From positions 744,001 through 808,000 of the forward strand of contig CAWFKW010000003.1 in NCBI GenBank assembly GCA_963816535.1: 64,000 nucleotides of DNA, read 5' to 3'. The notes beneath the pieces are model-generated. The model was given only the letters and a program-made list of their open reading frames with translations, did no database searches and was not told the DNA's origin. This stretch comes from CAWFKW01 sp963816535 (GTDB lineage Bacteria; Bacteroidota; Ignavibacteria; Tepidaquicellales; OLB5). Position numbers and translations under genes: made by a program. Below, piece after piece: positions 25,628 to 33,773 of the stretch. How positions within the stretch are numbered: the stretch's first letter is position 1; every line of letters starts with the position of its first letter.

Positions 25628-27367
25628 ATGAAAAAAATCATATTATTGCTTTTGGTTTTGGCCGGAGCGTCTACAGTTTCCATATCACAGACATTTTTCC
25701 AAAAAATAACAAATCAGCCGCTCGTAAATGACAATTCCTTCGGTTCAGGATGCGCCTGGGGAGATTATGATAACGACGGAAAACTTGATTTGATAGTTAC
25801 TTCGTATAATGACTTTGGAAACAGTTCATATCCTATTTTATATAAGAACATGGGTAATGATAATTTCCAGATTATTTCGAATAACGGAATTACCAATAAT
25901 GCTTTATACCAGACTTTAGCGTGCGCCTGGGGAGATTTTAATCATGATGGTAGATTAGATCTGTTTCTTGCCACGGGAATGAATCAGGTTAATCTTCTTT
26001 ATAAAGGCATCGGCGGCGGCAATTTTTCAAGAGTTACGGCCGGAAGTATAGTAAATGTGGCAGGCGTCAGTAATGGCATAAACTGGACCGATTATAATAA
26101 AGATGGTTTTCTTGATATATTAGTGGTTCAAAACGGATATAATCTGCTTTATAAAGGAAATCCGGATGGCACATTTACGCAAATTACAACCGGGCCAATC
26201 GTAACGGATTACGGCAACCACAGAAGAGCTGTTTGGGGAGATTATGATAATGACCATTATCCGGATCTGTTTGTTTGCAATTATGACGGCCAGGTTAATA
26301 ATTTATATCATAATAACCGCGACGGTACATTTACGAAAGTTACAACCGGAGACATAGTTAATACACCCAGTTATGGATCGGGATGTGCATGGGGAGATTA
26401 TAATAACGACGGGTGGCTGGACCTATACGTTACTAACGGCGGAGGAGGGCCTAATTTCCTTTATAAGAACAATCATAACGGAACTTTCACCAGAATAACT
26501 ACAGGGCCTGAAGTTACAGATTTAGGCGCGGGATTTGGCTGCTGCTGGGGAGACTTTGATAACGACGGCGATTTGGATCTCTTTGTGGCGAATGATTATC
26601 ATCAAAAAAATTGTTTATACAGGAATGACGGCAACGACCAGTTTACAAGAATGGATGGTGAAATAGTAAATAATGAAGTGAGCTCAAGCGTTGGCTGCGC
26701 GTGGGGAGATTATAATAATGACGGAAAGCTGGATTTGTTTGTTGTTAACCAGGGGTATAACGCACCTGTTGAAAGCGATTACTTGTATAAAAACATTGGG
26801 GCAGCTCCTTGTTATCTTATCGTCAGGATGTCAGGCGGCGGAATCGGAACGAGAATTACTTTGCGTATAGGAAATTACATAGCCATACGGGAAGTATCCG
26901 GAGGCAGCGGCTGTTCTTCTCAGGACATGCTATGGCAGCATTTTGGTTTAGGTTTCCTTGCCGATAATCCAAATCCAACAATCGATTCAGTAATTGTGGA
27001 TTGGAACGACGGACTTAGAGAAGTACAGACCAATGTTCCTGCAAACCAGGACATTGATTTTTACGGAACGGTTGGGATCCATAATCAGAGTAATGAGGTC
27101 CCGACACAATACGCATTGTACCAGAATTACCCAAACCCGTTTAATCCGAGCACGACAATTGAATATTCGATAATTAAGAGCTCGCCTGTGAAGATCATTG
27201 TCTATGATATGACCGGAAGAGTTGTATCAACTCCTGTTAATAAGGTCCAGGGCGCCGGTAATTACCAGGTGAATTTTGATGCCGGTTCAATTGCAAGCGG
27301 AGTATATTTTTACAGGTTAGAAACGAACGAATATACCGACACAAAGAAAATGATACTGGTAAAATAA
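25628..27367 (+). CDS. T9SS-exported FG-GAP/ASPIC-UnbV repeat protein B
   Basis: A 579-residue paralogue of the gene just upstream with the same order: signal peptide (to S-I-S-Q-T, about residue 21), six or seven FG-GAP repeats (W-G-D-Y-D-N-D-G-K-L-D-L and variants), ASPIC/UnbV domain (G-T-R-I-T-L-R-I, W-Q-H-F-G-L-G), and a T9SS type A domain (Q-N-Y-P-N-P-F-N-P-S-T ... K-K-M-I-L-V-K). One repeat has His in the calcium loop (D-N-D-H-Y-P-D-L). The pair sits between the two halves of the polysaccharide locus and is bounded by terminators on both sides, so it is transcribed separately. Confidence 0.92.
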   Translation: MKKIILLLLVLAGASTVSISQTFFQKITNQPLVNDNSFGSGCAWGDYDNDGKLDLIVTSYNDFGNSSYPILYKNMGNDNFQIISNNGITNNALYQTLACAWGDFNHDGRLDLFLATGMNQVNLLYKGIGGGNFSRVTAGSIVNVAGVSNGINWTDYNKDGFLDILVVQNGYNLLYKGNPDGTFTQITTGPIVTDYGNHRRAVWGDYDNDHYPDLFVCNYDGQVNNLYHNNRDGTFTKVTTGDIVNTPSYGSGCAWGDYNNDGWLDLYVTNGGGGPNFLYKNNHNGTFTRITTGPEVTDLGAGFGCCWGDFDNDGDLDLFVANDYHQKNCLYRNDGNDQFTRMDGEIVNNEVSSSVGCAWGDYNNDGKLDLFVVNQGYNAPVESDYLYKNIGAAPCYLIVRMSGGGIGTRITLRIGNYIAIREVSGGSGCSSQDMLWQHFGLGFLADNPNPTIDSVIVDWNDGLREVQTNVPANQDIDFYGTVGIHNQSNEVPTQYALYQNYPNPFNPSTTIEYSIIKSSPVKIIVYDMTGRVVSTPVNKVQGAGNYQVNFDAGSIASGVYFYRLETNEYTDTKKMILVK

Positions 27368-27386
27368 ACACTTTTTGACATTTCTA

Positions 27387-27419
27387 AAAAGGCAGGATAT
27401 TGATTATCCTGCCTTTTTT
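27387..27419 (+). terminator. Rho-independent terminator
   Basis: Perfect stem GGCAGGATA/TATCCTGCC (27391-27399 and 27405-27413) followed by six T, after the second FG-GAP gene. Confidence 0.93.
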
Positions 27420-27425
27420 CATTCA

Positions 27426-27456
27426 TTTCATTAATTGCCAAAAGTTAATATTTTTG
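27426..27456 (+). promoter_or_regulatory. Promoter of the flippase operon, apparently leaderless
   Basis: TATTTTTG (27449-27456) matches the -7 consensus TAnnTTTG, with TTT at 27426-27428 twenty bases upstream as a weak -33. The TTG start codon of the flippase begins five bases after the G, where transcription would be expected to start. Confidence 0.5.
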
Positions 27457-27460
27457 CGGA

Positions 27461-28927
27461 TTGCTTAAAGACATCAAAAATACAGTAAAACTGTCCGCGA
27501 TTTACGGATTAAGCAGGATCTCTTCTAAGCTGATTGGTTTCGTTTTGCTCCCCATAATTACCCTGAATTTCACGGTTGCACAATATGGAGTTTATGTATT
27601 AACAGATAGCTTATACCAGATTCTGTGGGCGGTTTTTCTGTTCGGACTCGAATCGGGTATCGTGAGATGGTATCTTGAGATAAAGGAGGATATAAGGAAA
27701 AAGAGCTTCCTTTTTACAGTGACAATTTTCCTGATTGCGCTTAATACGGTCCTGAACCTTGTGATACTTCTGCTCCTTAAGAATCTGACAATGTTGATCT
27801 TTAATAACCCTTCATACTCCCAGCTTGTAATTTACGCATCTTTAATTGCATCCGTTGAAGCATTTAGCTTTGTTTTTTTCCTGCTTTTGAGAATAGAGGA
27901 AAAGGCTAAGAAATACACATTCTTTTCAATCCTTTCTTCTATTATAAGCCTGCTTTTACAGGTATATTTTCTGCAATTTACAAACAACAAACTTGAGGGA
28001 GTATTTCTGGCGAGAATTATAGCTCCGGCGGTAATTCTCATATTGCTGACGCCATATTATATAAGACATCTTCGTTTTCAGATTGATTTGACGTTGCTTA
28101 AAGATCTTGTCGTTTATTCGTTTCCTATAATGACATCGAGCGTCGTAGTTACACTGTTAAATCAAGTTGACAGATATATTTTAGGATATCTAACAAATGT
28201 AACAAATGTAGGGATATATGGGCTAGCATATAATATATCGGGTCTTATTAATTTTTTGATTGTGTCGCCGTTTACTCTGGCATTCGCAGTGCTGTCGTGG
28301 AAAAAGCTAAAGGATGATAATGCTTCCAGATTTTATACAAAAACATTAACTTACTTGTTCCTTTCTGTAACTTATGTAGCCCTATTGGTGTCATTGTTCA
28401 CTCCTCACTTGATCAAAGTCTTCACGCTAAAAATGGCATTCTGGGATGCAAGCAGATATGTTCCTTGGGTATCCTTGGCGGTTCCATTTTACGGAATACA
28501 CTTCGTAGGAATTTTCAGTTTTTATGTTACCAAGAAGACAAAATATGCGCTGTATTGTTACCTTATTGCTCTTGCTTCCAACATTGGGCTGAATTTTATT
28601 TTTATTCCGTTTATCGGTATTTACGGGGCGGCCTTTGTTAACCTAATAAGTTTCATTATATTAAATGTGACGATTTATCTGTATTCAAAGAAGAATTATT
28701 ACTTCAAATATGAATGGATGAAAATATTTTATGTTGTTATATGTTATTTTATAGTCGTTACTCCGTTTTTTTATTTTGATTTCGCAAACAGAACCTTAGA
28801 GATACTTCTCAAGATAATCGCTTGCGTGATATTTCCGTTCATATTGTATTTAATGAGATTTTACGAGCCGATTGAATTGGCTAGCATAAGAGGATTTGCA
28901 AATAAGTATTTATTAAGACGTAAATAA
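27461..28927 (+). CDS. Polysaccharide flippase (Wzx/MATE-like, MOP superfamily)
   Basis: A 488-residue polytopic inner-membrane protein with about 14 hydrophobic helices and the MOP-family opening (Y-G-L-S-R-I-S-S-K-L-I-G-F-V-L-L-P). Such proteins flip undecaprenyl-linked glycan units to the periplasm. The start is TTG (L-L-K-D-I-K-N-T), five bases after a -7-like box. The stop overlaps the ATG of the following methyltransferase (TAATG), so they form an operon of three genes ending with the glycosyltransferase at 30776. No Wzy polymerase is evident unless the YfhO protein or a gene outside the window fills that role. Confidence 0.92.
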   Translation: MLKDIKNTVKLSAIYGLSRISSKLIGFVLLPIITLNFTVAQYGVYVLTDSLYQILWAVFLFGLESGIVRWYLEIKEDIRKKSFLFTVTIFLIALNTVLNLVILLLLKNLTMLIFNNPSYSQLVIYASLIASVEAFSFVFFLLLRIEEKAKKYTFFSILSSIISLLLQVYFLQFTNNKLEGVFLARIIAPAVILILLTPYYIRHLRFQIDLTLLKDLVVYSFPIMTSSVVVTLLNQVDRYILGYLTNVTNVGIYGLAYNISGLINFLIVSPFTLAFAVLSWKKLKDDNASRFYTKTLTYLFLSVTYVALLVSLFTPHLIKVFTLKMAFWDASRYVPWVSLAVPFYGIHFVGIFSFYVTKKTKYALYCYLIALASNIGLNFIFIPFIGIYGAAFVNLISFIILNVTIYLYSKKNYYFKYEWMKIFYVVICYFIVVTPFFYFDFANRTLEILLKIIACVIFPFILYLMRFYEPIELASIRGFANKYLLRRK

Positions 28928-29664
28928 TGTACGACTATTCCAAATTATCGAAAGATGTATTGCAGGTTATCAAACCTCCGATATGGAACACCTACCGCTA
29001 CGTAAGCACATTAACAAGAAGAGCTTATGAGAAAGAAATACCGGCGGCCCTGGAGCATGGCAGGAAATACAAAATTTTGGATTATGGCTGCGGCGTCAAA
29101 CCTTATGAATATATATTTGAGAGCAAAATTCAAAAATATACAGGCGTTGACGTTGGTTCAAATCCAAAAGCGGACATATTGATCGGACCAACAGACAGGC
29201 TTCCATTCGGCACCAATGAGTTTGACATTGTGCTGTCTTCGCAAGTGCTGGAACACGTGGAAGATGTTAACAAATACATTGATGAGTGCAGCAGGGTAAT
29301 GAAAGATGACGCTATATTGTTTCTTTCTACGCATGGGACATGGCAATTTCATGCTTCTCCATACGATTACAACAGATGGACTCACCTGGGTCTAAAATTA
29401 TTGTTAAAAAAACAGGGATTTCACGTATTGAGTTGCCGTCCAATCCTCGGTCAGTTAGCGCTTACGTCCCAGCTTCGGCTGAGCTTTTTCGATTCTTTTG
29501 CAAATATGCTTGGCCCGGTGGGAAGATTGCTTCTGGCGCCTGTTTCTTTGTTTTACCAGTTTAAGATGGTGATAGAGGACAAATTGACGCCCCAAAGAGT
29601 TAAAGACCGTGACTCCGCCATATTCTTGTTAGTATGCAGGAAATCATCTGATGTGAATCCCTGA
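28927..29664 (+). CDS. SAM-dependent methyltransferase (type 11-like)
   Basis: A 245-residue class I methyltransferase: motif I L-D-Y-G-C-G-V-K-P-Y, motif II G-V-D-V-G-S, then L-P-F-G-T-N-E-F-D-I-V-L-S-S-Q-V-L-E-H-V, the usual post-II/IV signature of Methyltransf_11. The N-terminal extension of about 50 residues is helical. The C-terminal third contains hydrophobic stretches (L-L-L-A-P-V-S-L-F-Y). It overlaps the flippase stop by one base and its own stop overlaps the next ATG, so it is co-translated with glycan-assembly genes; a sugar O-methyltransferase role is an inference. Confidence 0.88.
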   Translation: MYDYSKLSKDVLQVIKPPIWNTYRYVSTLTRRAYEKEIPAALEHGRKYKILDYGCGVKPYEYIFESKIQKYTGVDVGSNPKADILIGPTDRLPFGTNEFDIVLSSQVLEHVEDVNKYIDECSRVMKDDAILFLSTHGTWQFHASPYDYNRWTHLGLKLLLKKQGFHVLSCRPILGQLALTSQLRLSFFDSFANMLGPVGRLLLAPVSLFYQFKMVIEDKLTPQRVKDRDSAIFLLVCRKSSDVNP

Positions 29665-30776
29665 TGTCAAATCCGGCAAAAAAAAAGAAAGTACTTTTTG
29701 TAAAGCACGCAGCAATAAGATCAAAATTTGCCACCAATGATATTGATTTATTGAGTGAAATTTATGATGTAACCGCAAAAGATATAAATGCCAGAAACAA
29801 CATCTCGATAATATTTACTCTGTCGCTCCAGTTTTTCTATCTTTTGTTCACAATATATAAGTACAGCTTAGTTTACATATGGTTTGCTGACTATCATTCA
29901 TTCCTCCCGGTTTTGTTCGCTAAAATTTTTGGAAAGAAGAGCATAATTTGCGCCGGCGGCTATGAAGCAACGTATGTTCCGGAAGTAAACTGCGGCGTTT
30001 TTACAGACGAATCCATCGCAAAACGCATAAGGAGATTTGCAGTTATTTTCAGCCTGAAAAACTGTAGTTATATTCTTCCGGTTGACGAAACATTGATTGA
30101 ACACGTAAATAATTATGTTAATTCTGATAAGCCGGGAAGCCAGCCGTTAAGGGATGGCATAAAAACGTTCATTCCTGATATTAAAACTCCCTTTGAAACC
30201 GTTCCGCCCGGTTATGATGGGAATCTTTTTAAAAATAATGATTCCATAAGGAAAGAAAATTCCGTAATCAGCGCAGGACTTATAATAAACGAGTACGAAT
30301 TCAAAAGAAAAGGATTTGATCTGTTAGTGGAGTGCGCGCCGAGAATGAAGGACACAAAATTCGTTTTGATCGGGCTGAATGATGAGTACATGGATAAGAT
30401 CCAGAGCTTAAGAATCGAGAACATAGAGCCCTACGGGATAGTCTCTTACGAAAAACTAATTGAGCAATACAGTAAAGCAAAAGTTTATGCCCAGCTCTCG
30501 CTGTTTGAAGGGTTGCCAAGCGCTATTTGCGAGGCAATGTGCTGCGAGTGTGTGCCTGTCGGTTCAAATGTAAACGGAATCCCAAAGATAATCGATGGAA
30601 CCGGGTATCTTGTTTATAATAGAAATTTAGATGAGATAATGTCTGTATTAGAAAAAGGCCTTGAAGCCCCAAAGGAAATGGGATTTGAAGCAAGGAACCA
30701 AATTCTTAAACGTTTTCCGTTGAGCAAACGAAGGGATTCTGTGCTCGCAATAACAAATAAACTTATTGGGACCTGA
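29664..30776 (+). CDS. Glycosyltransferase, GT-B fold (group 1/family 4)
   Basis: A 370-residue enzyme. The C-terminal half carries the GT4 signature: V-I-S-A-G-L-I with K-R-K-G-F-D-L-L, then S-L-F-E-G-L-P-S-A-I-C-E-A-M (E-x7-E type), followed by C-E-C-V-P-V-G-S-N-V-N-G-I-P. The N-terminal half has a hydrophobic segment (F-T-L-S-L-Q-F-F-Y-L-L-F-T-I) that may associate with the membrane. It is the last gene of the flippase operon and its stop is three bases from the stop of the convergent HIT gene. Sugar specificity unknown. Confidence 0.9.
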   Translation: MSNPAKKKKVLFVKHAAIRSKFATNDIDLLSEIYDVTAKDINARNNISIIFTLSLQFFYLLFTIYKYSLVYIWFADYHSFLPVLFAKIFGKKSIICAGGYEATYVPEVNCGVFTDESIAKRIRRFAVIFSLKNCSYILPVDETLIEHVNNYVNSDKPGSQPLRDGIKTFIPDIKTPFETVPPGYDGNLFKNNDSIRKENSVISAGLIINEYEFKRKGFDLLVECAPRMKDTKFVLIGLNDEYMDKIQSLRIENIEPYGIVSYEKLIEQYSKAKVYAQLSLFEGLPSAICEAMCCECVPVGSNVNGIPKIIDGTGYLVYNRNLDEIMSVLEKGLEAPKEMGFEARNQILKRFPLSKRRDSVLAITNKLIGT

Positions 30777-30779
30777 AAT

Positions 30780-31118
30780 TTACCCCGGGGGCCAGAGCAT
30801 TGGGCGGCCCGCCAAAAGATGGCAATGGAGGTGGAATACCGTTTGCCCCGCAATCTCATTACAGTTAAAAACCAGCCTGTACCCGTCAAGCTTTTTATCG
30901 CGTGCAATTTTGGCGGCGGCGGAAATAATCTTCCCCGCCAGAACGCTGTTGGAGTCGTTGATATCTTCAGTGGATCTTATATGATTTTTCGGAATGATCA
31001 GTATGTGAACAGGGGCCTGTGGAGTTATATCGTTAAATGCGTACAGCTCATCGTCTTCATAAACAGAAGAAGATGGTATTTCTTTTCCCGCTATTTTACA
31101 AAACAAACAGTTTTTCAC
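30780..31118 (-). CDS. HIT family nucleotide hydrolase/transferase
   Basis: A histidine-triad protein. The active-site H-x-H-x-H is in V-F-H-L-H-C-H-L-L-A-G near the C terminus, and the N-terminal C-L-F-C-K-I-A-G-K-E-I-P-S is typical of the HINT/PKCI branch. These enzymes hydrolyse purine nucleoside phosphoramidates or related nucleotides. The longest frame starts at 31166 but would overlap the upstream TPR gene by 41 bases; GTG at 31118 gives the family-typical N terminus (M-K-N-C-L-F-C-K-I) and begins seven bases after that gene's stop, so I prefer it. ATG 31148 is the other option. Confidence 0.92.
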   Translation of the reverse strand: MKNCLFCKIAGKEIPSSSVYEDDELYAFNDITPQAPVHILIIPKNHIRSTEDINDSNSVLAGKIISAAAKIARDKKLDGYRLVFNCNEIAGQTVFHLHCHLLAGRPMLWPPG

Positions 31119-31125
31119 CGTTGGG

Positions 31126-33612
31126 TCATTTGCCGGTGCCGTCTTCATTCGGTTTCTTAATATCATGGTTCTCGCCCGAGTTGAGCGGGTCTTTCTTATC
31201 GCCGGGAGCTATATCTTTTTTTTGATCGCCGTCTTTACCTTTATCGCCATTATTTACCGCTACGGTATCGTTCTTCTGGTTCACGGCTGATCTCGTCAGG
31301 CTGTCGCTTTTCATCCCGTTTTGCTTTACTCCGGATGAGTCTTTAGCCCCCGTTGTATCAAGCGCCTGCTTCATAGCTTCTTCATACTCTTTCACCTTGC
31401 CGGAAATCGCGGCCGCATATTCACATTTGGGGTTAGTAACAATTACTTTGGAATAACAGTCATACGCGCTGTCTGATTTGTGAAGCACGTTTTCGTATAT
31501 CCAGCCTGCGCTGTAACATGATTTCACCCAGTGCACAGAAGAAGGGTATTCGGATAGCAAATTTGTGTATCCCTGCAGCGCCGATGAATAATCAGAATTG
31601 TCAAATTCACTTTCGGACGCGTTAAAGAGGCTGTCAGAAGCGTCGCTCGAAACATCCTCAATCGGGATGTTAAGTTCAATTTTTGCCTGTTTGGTTAATG
31701 GCGAAAGAGGATACTCGCTTATGATCCTTTTCAGAGTTTCATGGGCTTTGGCTTCCTTCCCTTCGGACGTGTACAGGCCGGCAAGGGCGTAAAGCACCCT
31801 GCTTCTAAAATCATAATCGCCTGATTCTTCAAAAGCAGAGAGATAATAATATTCGCTCGAATCAGGGCGTTTAAATTCATAATCAAAAAGCTCGGCCAGC
31901 TCAAATTTTGCTTTCGCTATTTTTTCAGCCTTTATTTGGGTCGAGTCTATTTTAGTTTCTTCTTTAGTTTGGTTTGTATCAGTCTGAGTTTTCATATGGC
32001 TCGTATCGCCCTTTTCCCTCATCTTGCTTAACACAGAATCCTTAATACTGCCCTTTTTCTTCCTGACCGGTTCTTTTTCAGATACCTTATTTACGCCATT
32101 CGAATCGTTTTGAATGACTGACGGAAGCGAATCCGTTTTAATTACGTCAATGCTGTCTGGAAATGCCATTTGGAAGCCGCCGCCTTTTCCGTTTCCGTGG
32201 CTGCCCTTATCAGGTGGGTTTTCAATTCCAGGGTTGTTGCCGTTGTTATTGGGATTGATGTTTTGTTCCGTTTTTCCTTTAGTATTAACATAAAACAGCG
32301 AATCATACTCCGTATTTATCTGAGCGCCGGCAATTTCAGAGCGCAGGTCATAATATTTCTTAAACAAATCTGTTTTTGCAACCGCGTCGTTGTGATACTG
32401 GCCCATCCCGCTTTCTTCTGTAGAATACCTGTAATACCTGAGCGCATTCATGTAATCGTGTGTCTCATTTTCATAATACTTGCCGATACAATAACTTGCG
32501 TTAGAAGACGCCGCCGTTTTTGGGTAATCCTGAATTACCCGTTTATAAACTTCGAAAGCTTTCTTAAACTCTTTCTTTTTATCGTAATAAAACCCGTGCA
32601 GAAAATCGACCTGCTGCAGCAGATCGGCGTCGTCTTTATATTTTACCCTGAGGTTATCGATTAACGGAAAAGCTGTGTTGAAATCGCCTGCAAGAATAAG
32701 ATATTTAAGCCTGTTGAGCCTTGCATAAAACTGCAGCTGGTAAGTCGGGCTAAAGTCGAGAACTTTATCAAACTCGTCAGCCGCGCGCCCGAAATCATTC
32801 TGCGCTATAACCGTAGCAAGCAAAAACTGCATTTCAGATTTGAACTGAGAATCTGTAGAATATTCAATAGCCTTCCTGTAATTATCAACTGCCACCTCGT
32901 AGTCTTTTTTACTGAGGTAATATTCCGCTATACTCTGATACGCGTCCGCTTTAACAGATGTTGAGCCTGTTGAGTTAATAAGATTTTGGAGCCTCTGCAG
33001 CGCAACTTCATAGTTCCCAAGCCTGAGCTGGGTTTTGGAATAGAAGAGCAGGTTTTCATCGGCCAATGAACTCCTGGAGAGCTTCGAAGCAAACTCGCTG
33101 AATTTTCTTTCTGCTTTAATATAGTCGCCGAGATAGAAATAGCATCTTCCGATGAGCAGCACGGCCCTGTCCATCAACGCGCTGCTTTTATGATATTGTA
33201 TCACTCTTGAGGCTTTTTCTATAGCTTTGTTAAACAGGTCGATCGCTTCCTGGCTGAGCGGCTGGTTTATGTAAATGGAATCGATCCTGTTGCCGTAGTT
33301 TGCCAAAATCCTCGTATTATAGTCGTCATATGCGTCGTCGAAATTCTCCCTTGCGTTATAGTATGTATTAAAATAGCTGCCGAAGTTCTCTATCCGATTG
33401 CCTATAAACATAAAATTTGTATAATCCTGGAAATCTTTATCCAGAGTAATGTTATAATCCGGTTCAGGATCGTCAACGTCGGGATATAGTTTCTGGTCGT
33501 ACGTTTTATAGTTAAATGTAGAACATGAATAAAATATAAAGGCAACAGAGGCCGCTATTACAGGAAAAACAAGCCCTGAATGGCAAAATTTCCAAATCTC
33601 TCGAATTTTCAT
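31126..33612 (-). CDS. Large TPR-repeat lipoprotein, PorW/SprE-like
   Basis: An 828-residue protein with a lipobox (F-Y-S-C-S, Cys about residue 30), then N-terminal motifs such as F-N-T-Y-Y-N-A-R-E-N-F and at least ten tetratricopeptide repeats to about residue 430. A low-complexity Gly/Asn/Ser/Lys-rich linker with D-S-x repeats spans about 430-560, more TPRs follow (560-750), and a charged tail ends the protein. Large TPR lipoproteins with this N terminus include PorW/SprE, needed for T9SS function in Porphyromonas and Flavobacterium. With ten T9SS cargo genes nearby this is a reasonable but unproven reading; YbgF/BamD-like TPR proteins are the alternative. Confidence 0.8.
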   Translation of the reverse strand: MKIREIWKFCHSGLVFPVIAASVAFIFYSCSTFNYKTYDQKLYPDVDDPEPDYNITLDKDFQDYTNFMFIGNRIENFGSYFNTYYNARENFDDAYDDYNTRILANYGNRIDSIYINQPLSQEAIDLFNKAIEKASRVIQYHKSSALMDRAVLLIGRCYFYLGDYIKAERKFSEFASKLSRSSLADENLLFYSKTQLRLGNYEVALQRLQNLINSTGSTSVKADAYQSIAEYYLSKKDYEVAVDNYRKAIEYSTDSQFKSEMQFLLATVIAQNDFGRAADEFDKVLDFSPTYQLQFYARLNRLKYLILAGDFNTAFPLIDNLRVKYKDDADLLQQVDFLHGFYYDKKKEFKKAFEVYKRVIQDYPKTAASSNASYCIGKYYENETHDYMNALRYYRYSTEESGMGQYHNDAVAKTDLFKKYYDLRSEIAGAQINTEYDSLFYVNTKGKTEQNINPNNNGNNPGIENPPDKGSHGNGKGGGFQMAFPDSIDVIKTDSLPSVIQNDSNGVNKVSEKEPVRKKKGSIKDSVLSKMREKGDTSHMKTQTDTNQTKEETKIDSTQIKAEKIAKAKFELAELFDYEFKRPDSSEYYYLSAFEESGDYDFRSRVLYALAGLYTSEGKEAKAHETLKRIISEYPLSPLTKQAKIELNIPIEDVSSDASDSLFNASESEFDNSDYSSALQGYTNLLSEYPSSVHWVKSCYSAGWIYENVLHKSDSAYDCYSKVIVTNPKCEYAAAISGKVKEYEEAMKQALDTTGAKDSSGVKQNGMKSDSLTRSAVNQKNDTVAVNNGDKGKDGDQKKDIAPGDKKDPLNSGENHDIKKPNEDGTGK

Positions 33613-33737
33613 TGAATAAAGTTAATCCTTTTAATAAAAAGTAACAATATAAATCACAAAGCAAAAGGAAGCTCCATTAATTAGAACTATTTGTACTTAA
33701 TATTAATTTCATTAATATAGAGCGAATATATATTGAA

Positions 33738-33768
33738 TTGAATATAGTACAAAATGGGGTTAATTTTG
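33738..33768 (+). promoter_or_regulatory. Promoter of lon, apparently leaderless
   Basis: TTG (33738-33740), a 20-base spacer and TAATTTTG (33761-33768) form a full Bacteroidota-type promoter. The ATG at 33774 begins six bases after the -7 box, about where transcription should start. The longest open frame begins at this same TTG, which is therefore promoter, not coding sequence. Confidence 0.65.
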
Positions 33769-33773
33769 AACTT

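Noticed and set aside
31119..31166. HIT protein start at 31166
   Set aside because: It would overlap the end of the TPR gene by 41 bases and add 16 residues not typical for the family.
33738..33773. Extended start of lon at TTG 33738
   Set aside because: The 36 bases contain a TTG-N20-TAATTTTG promoter that ends six bases before ATG 33774; the added 12 residues do not look like Lon.
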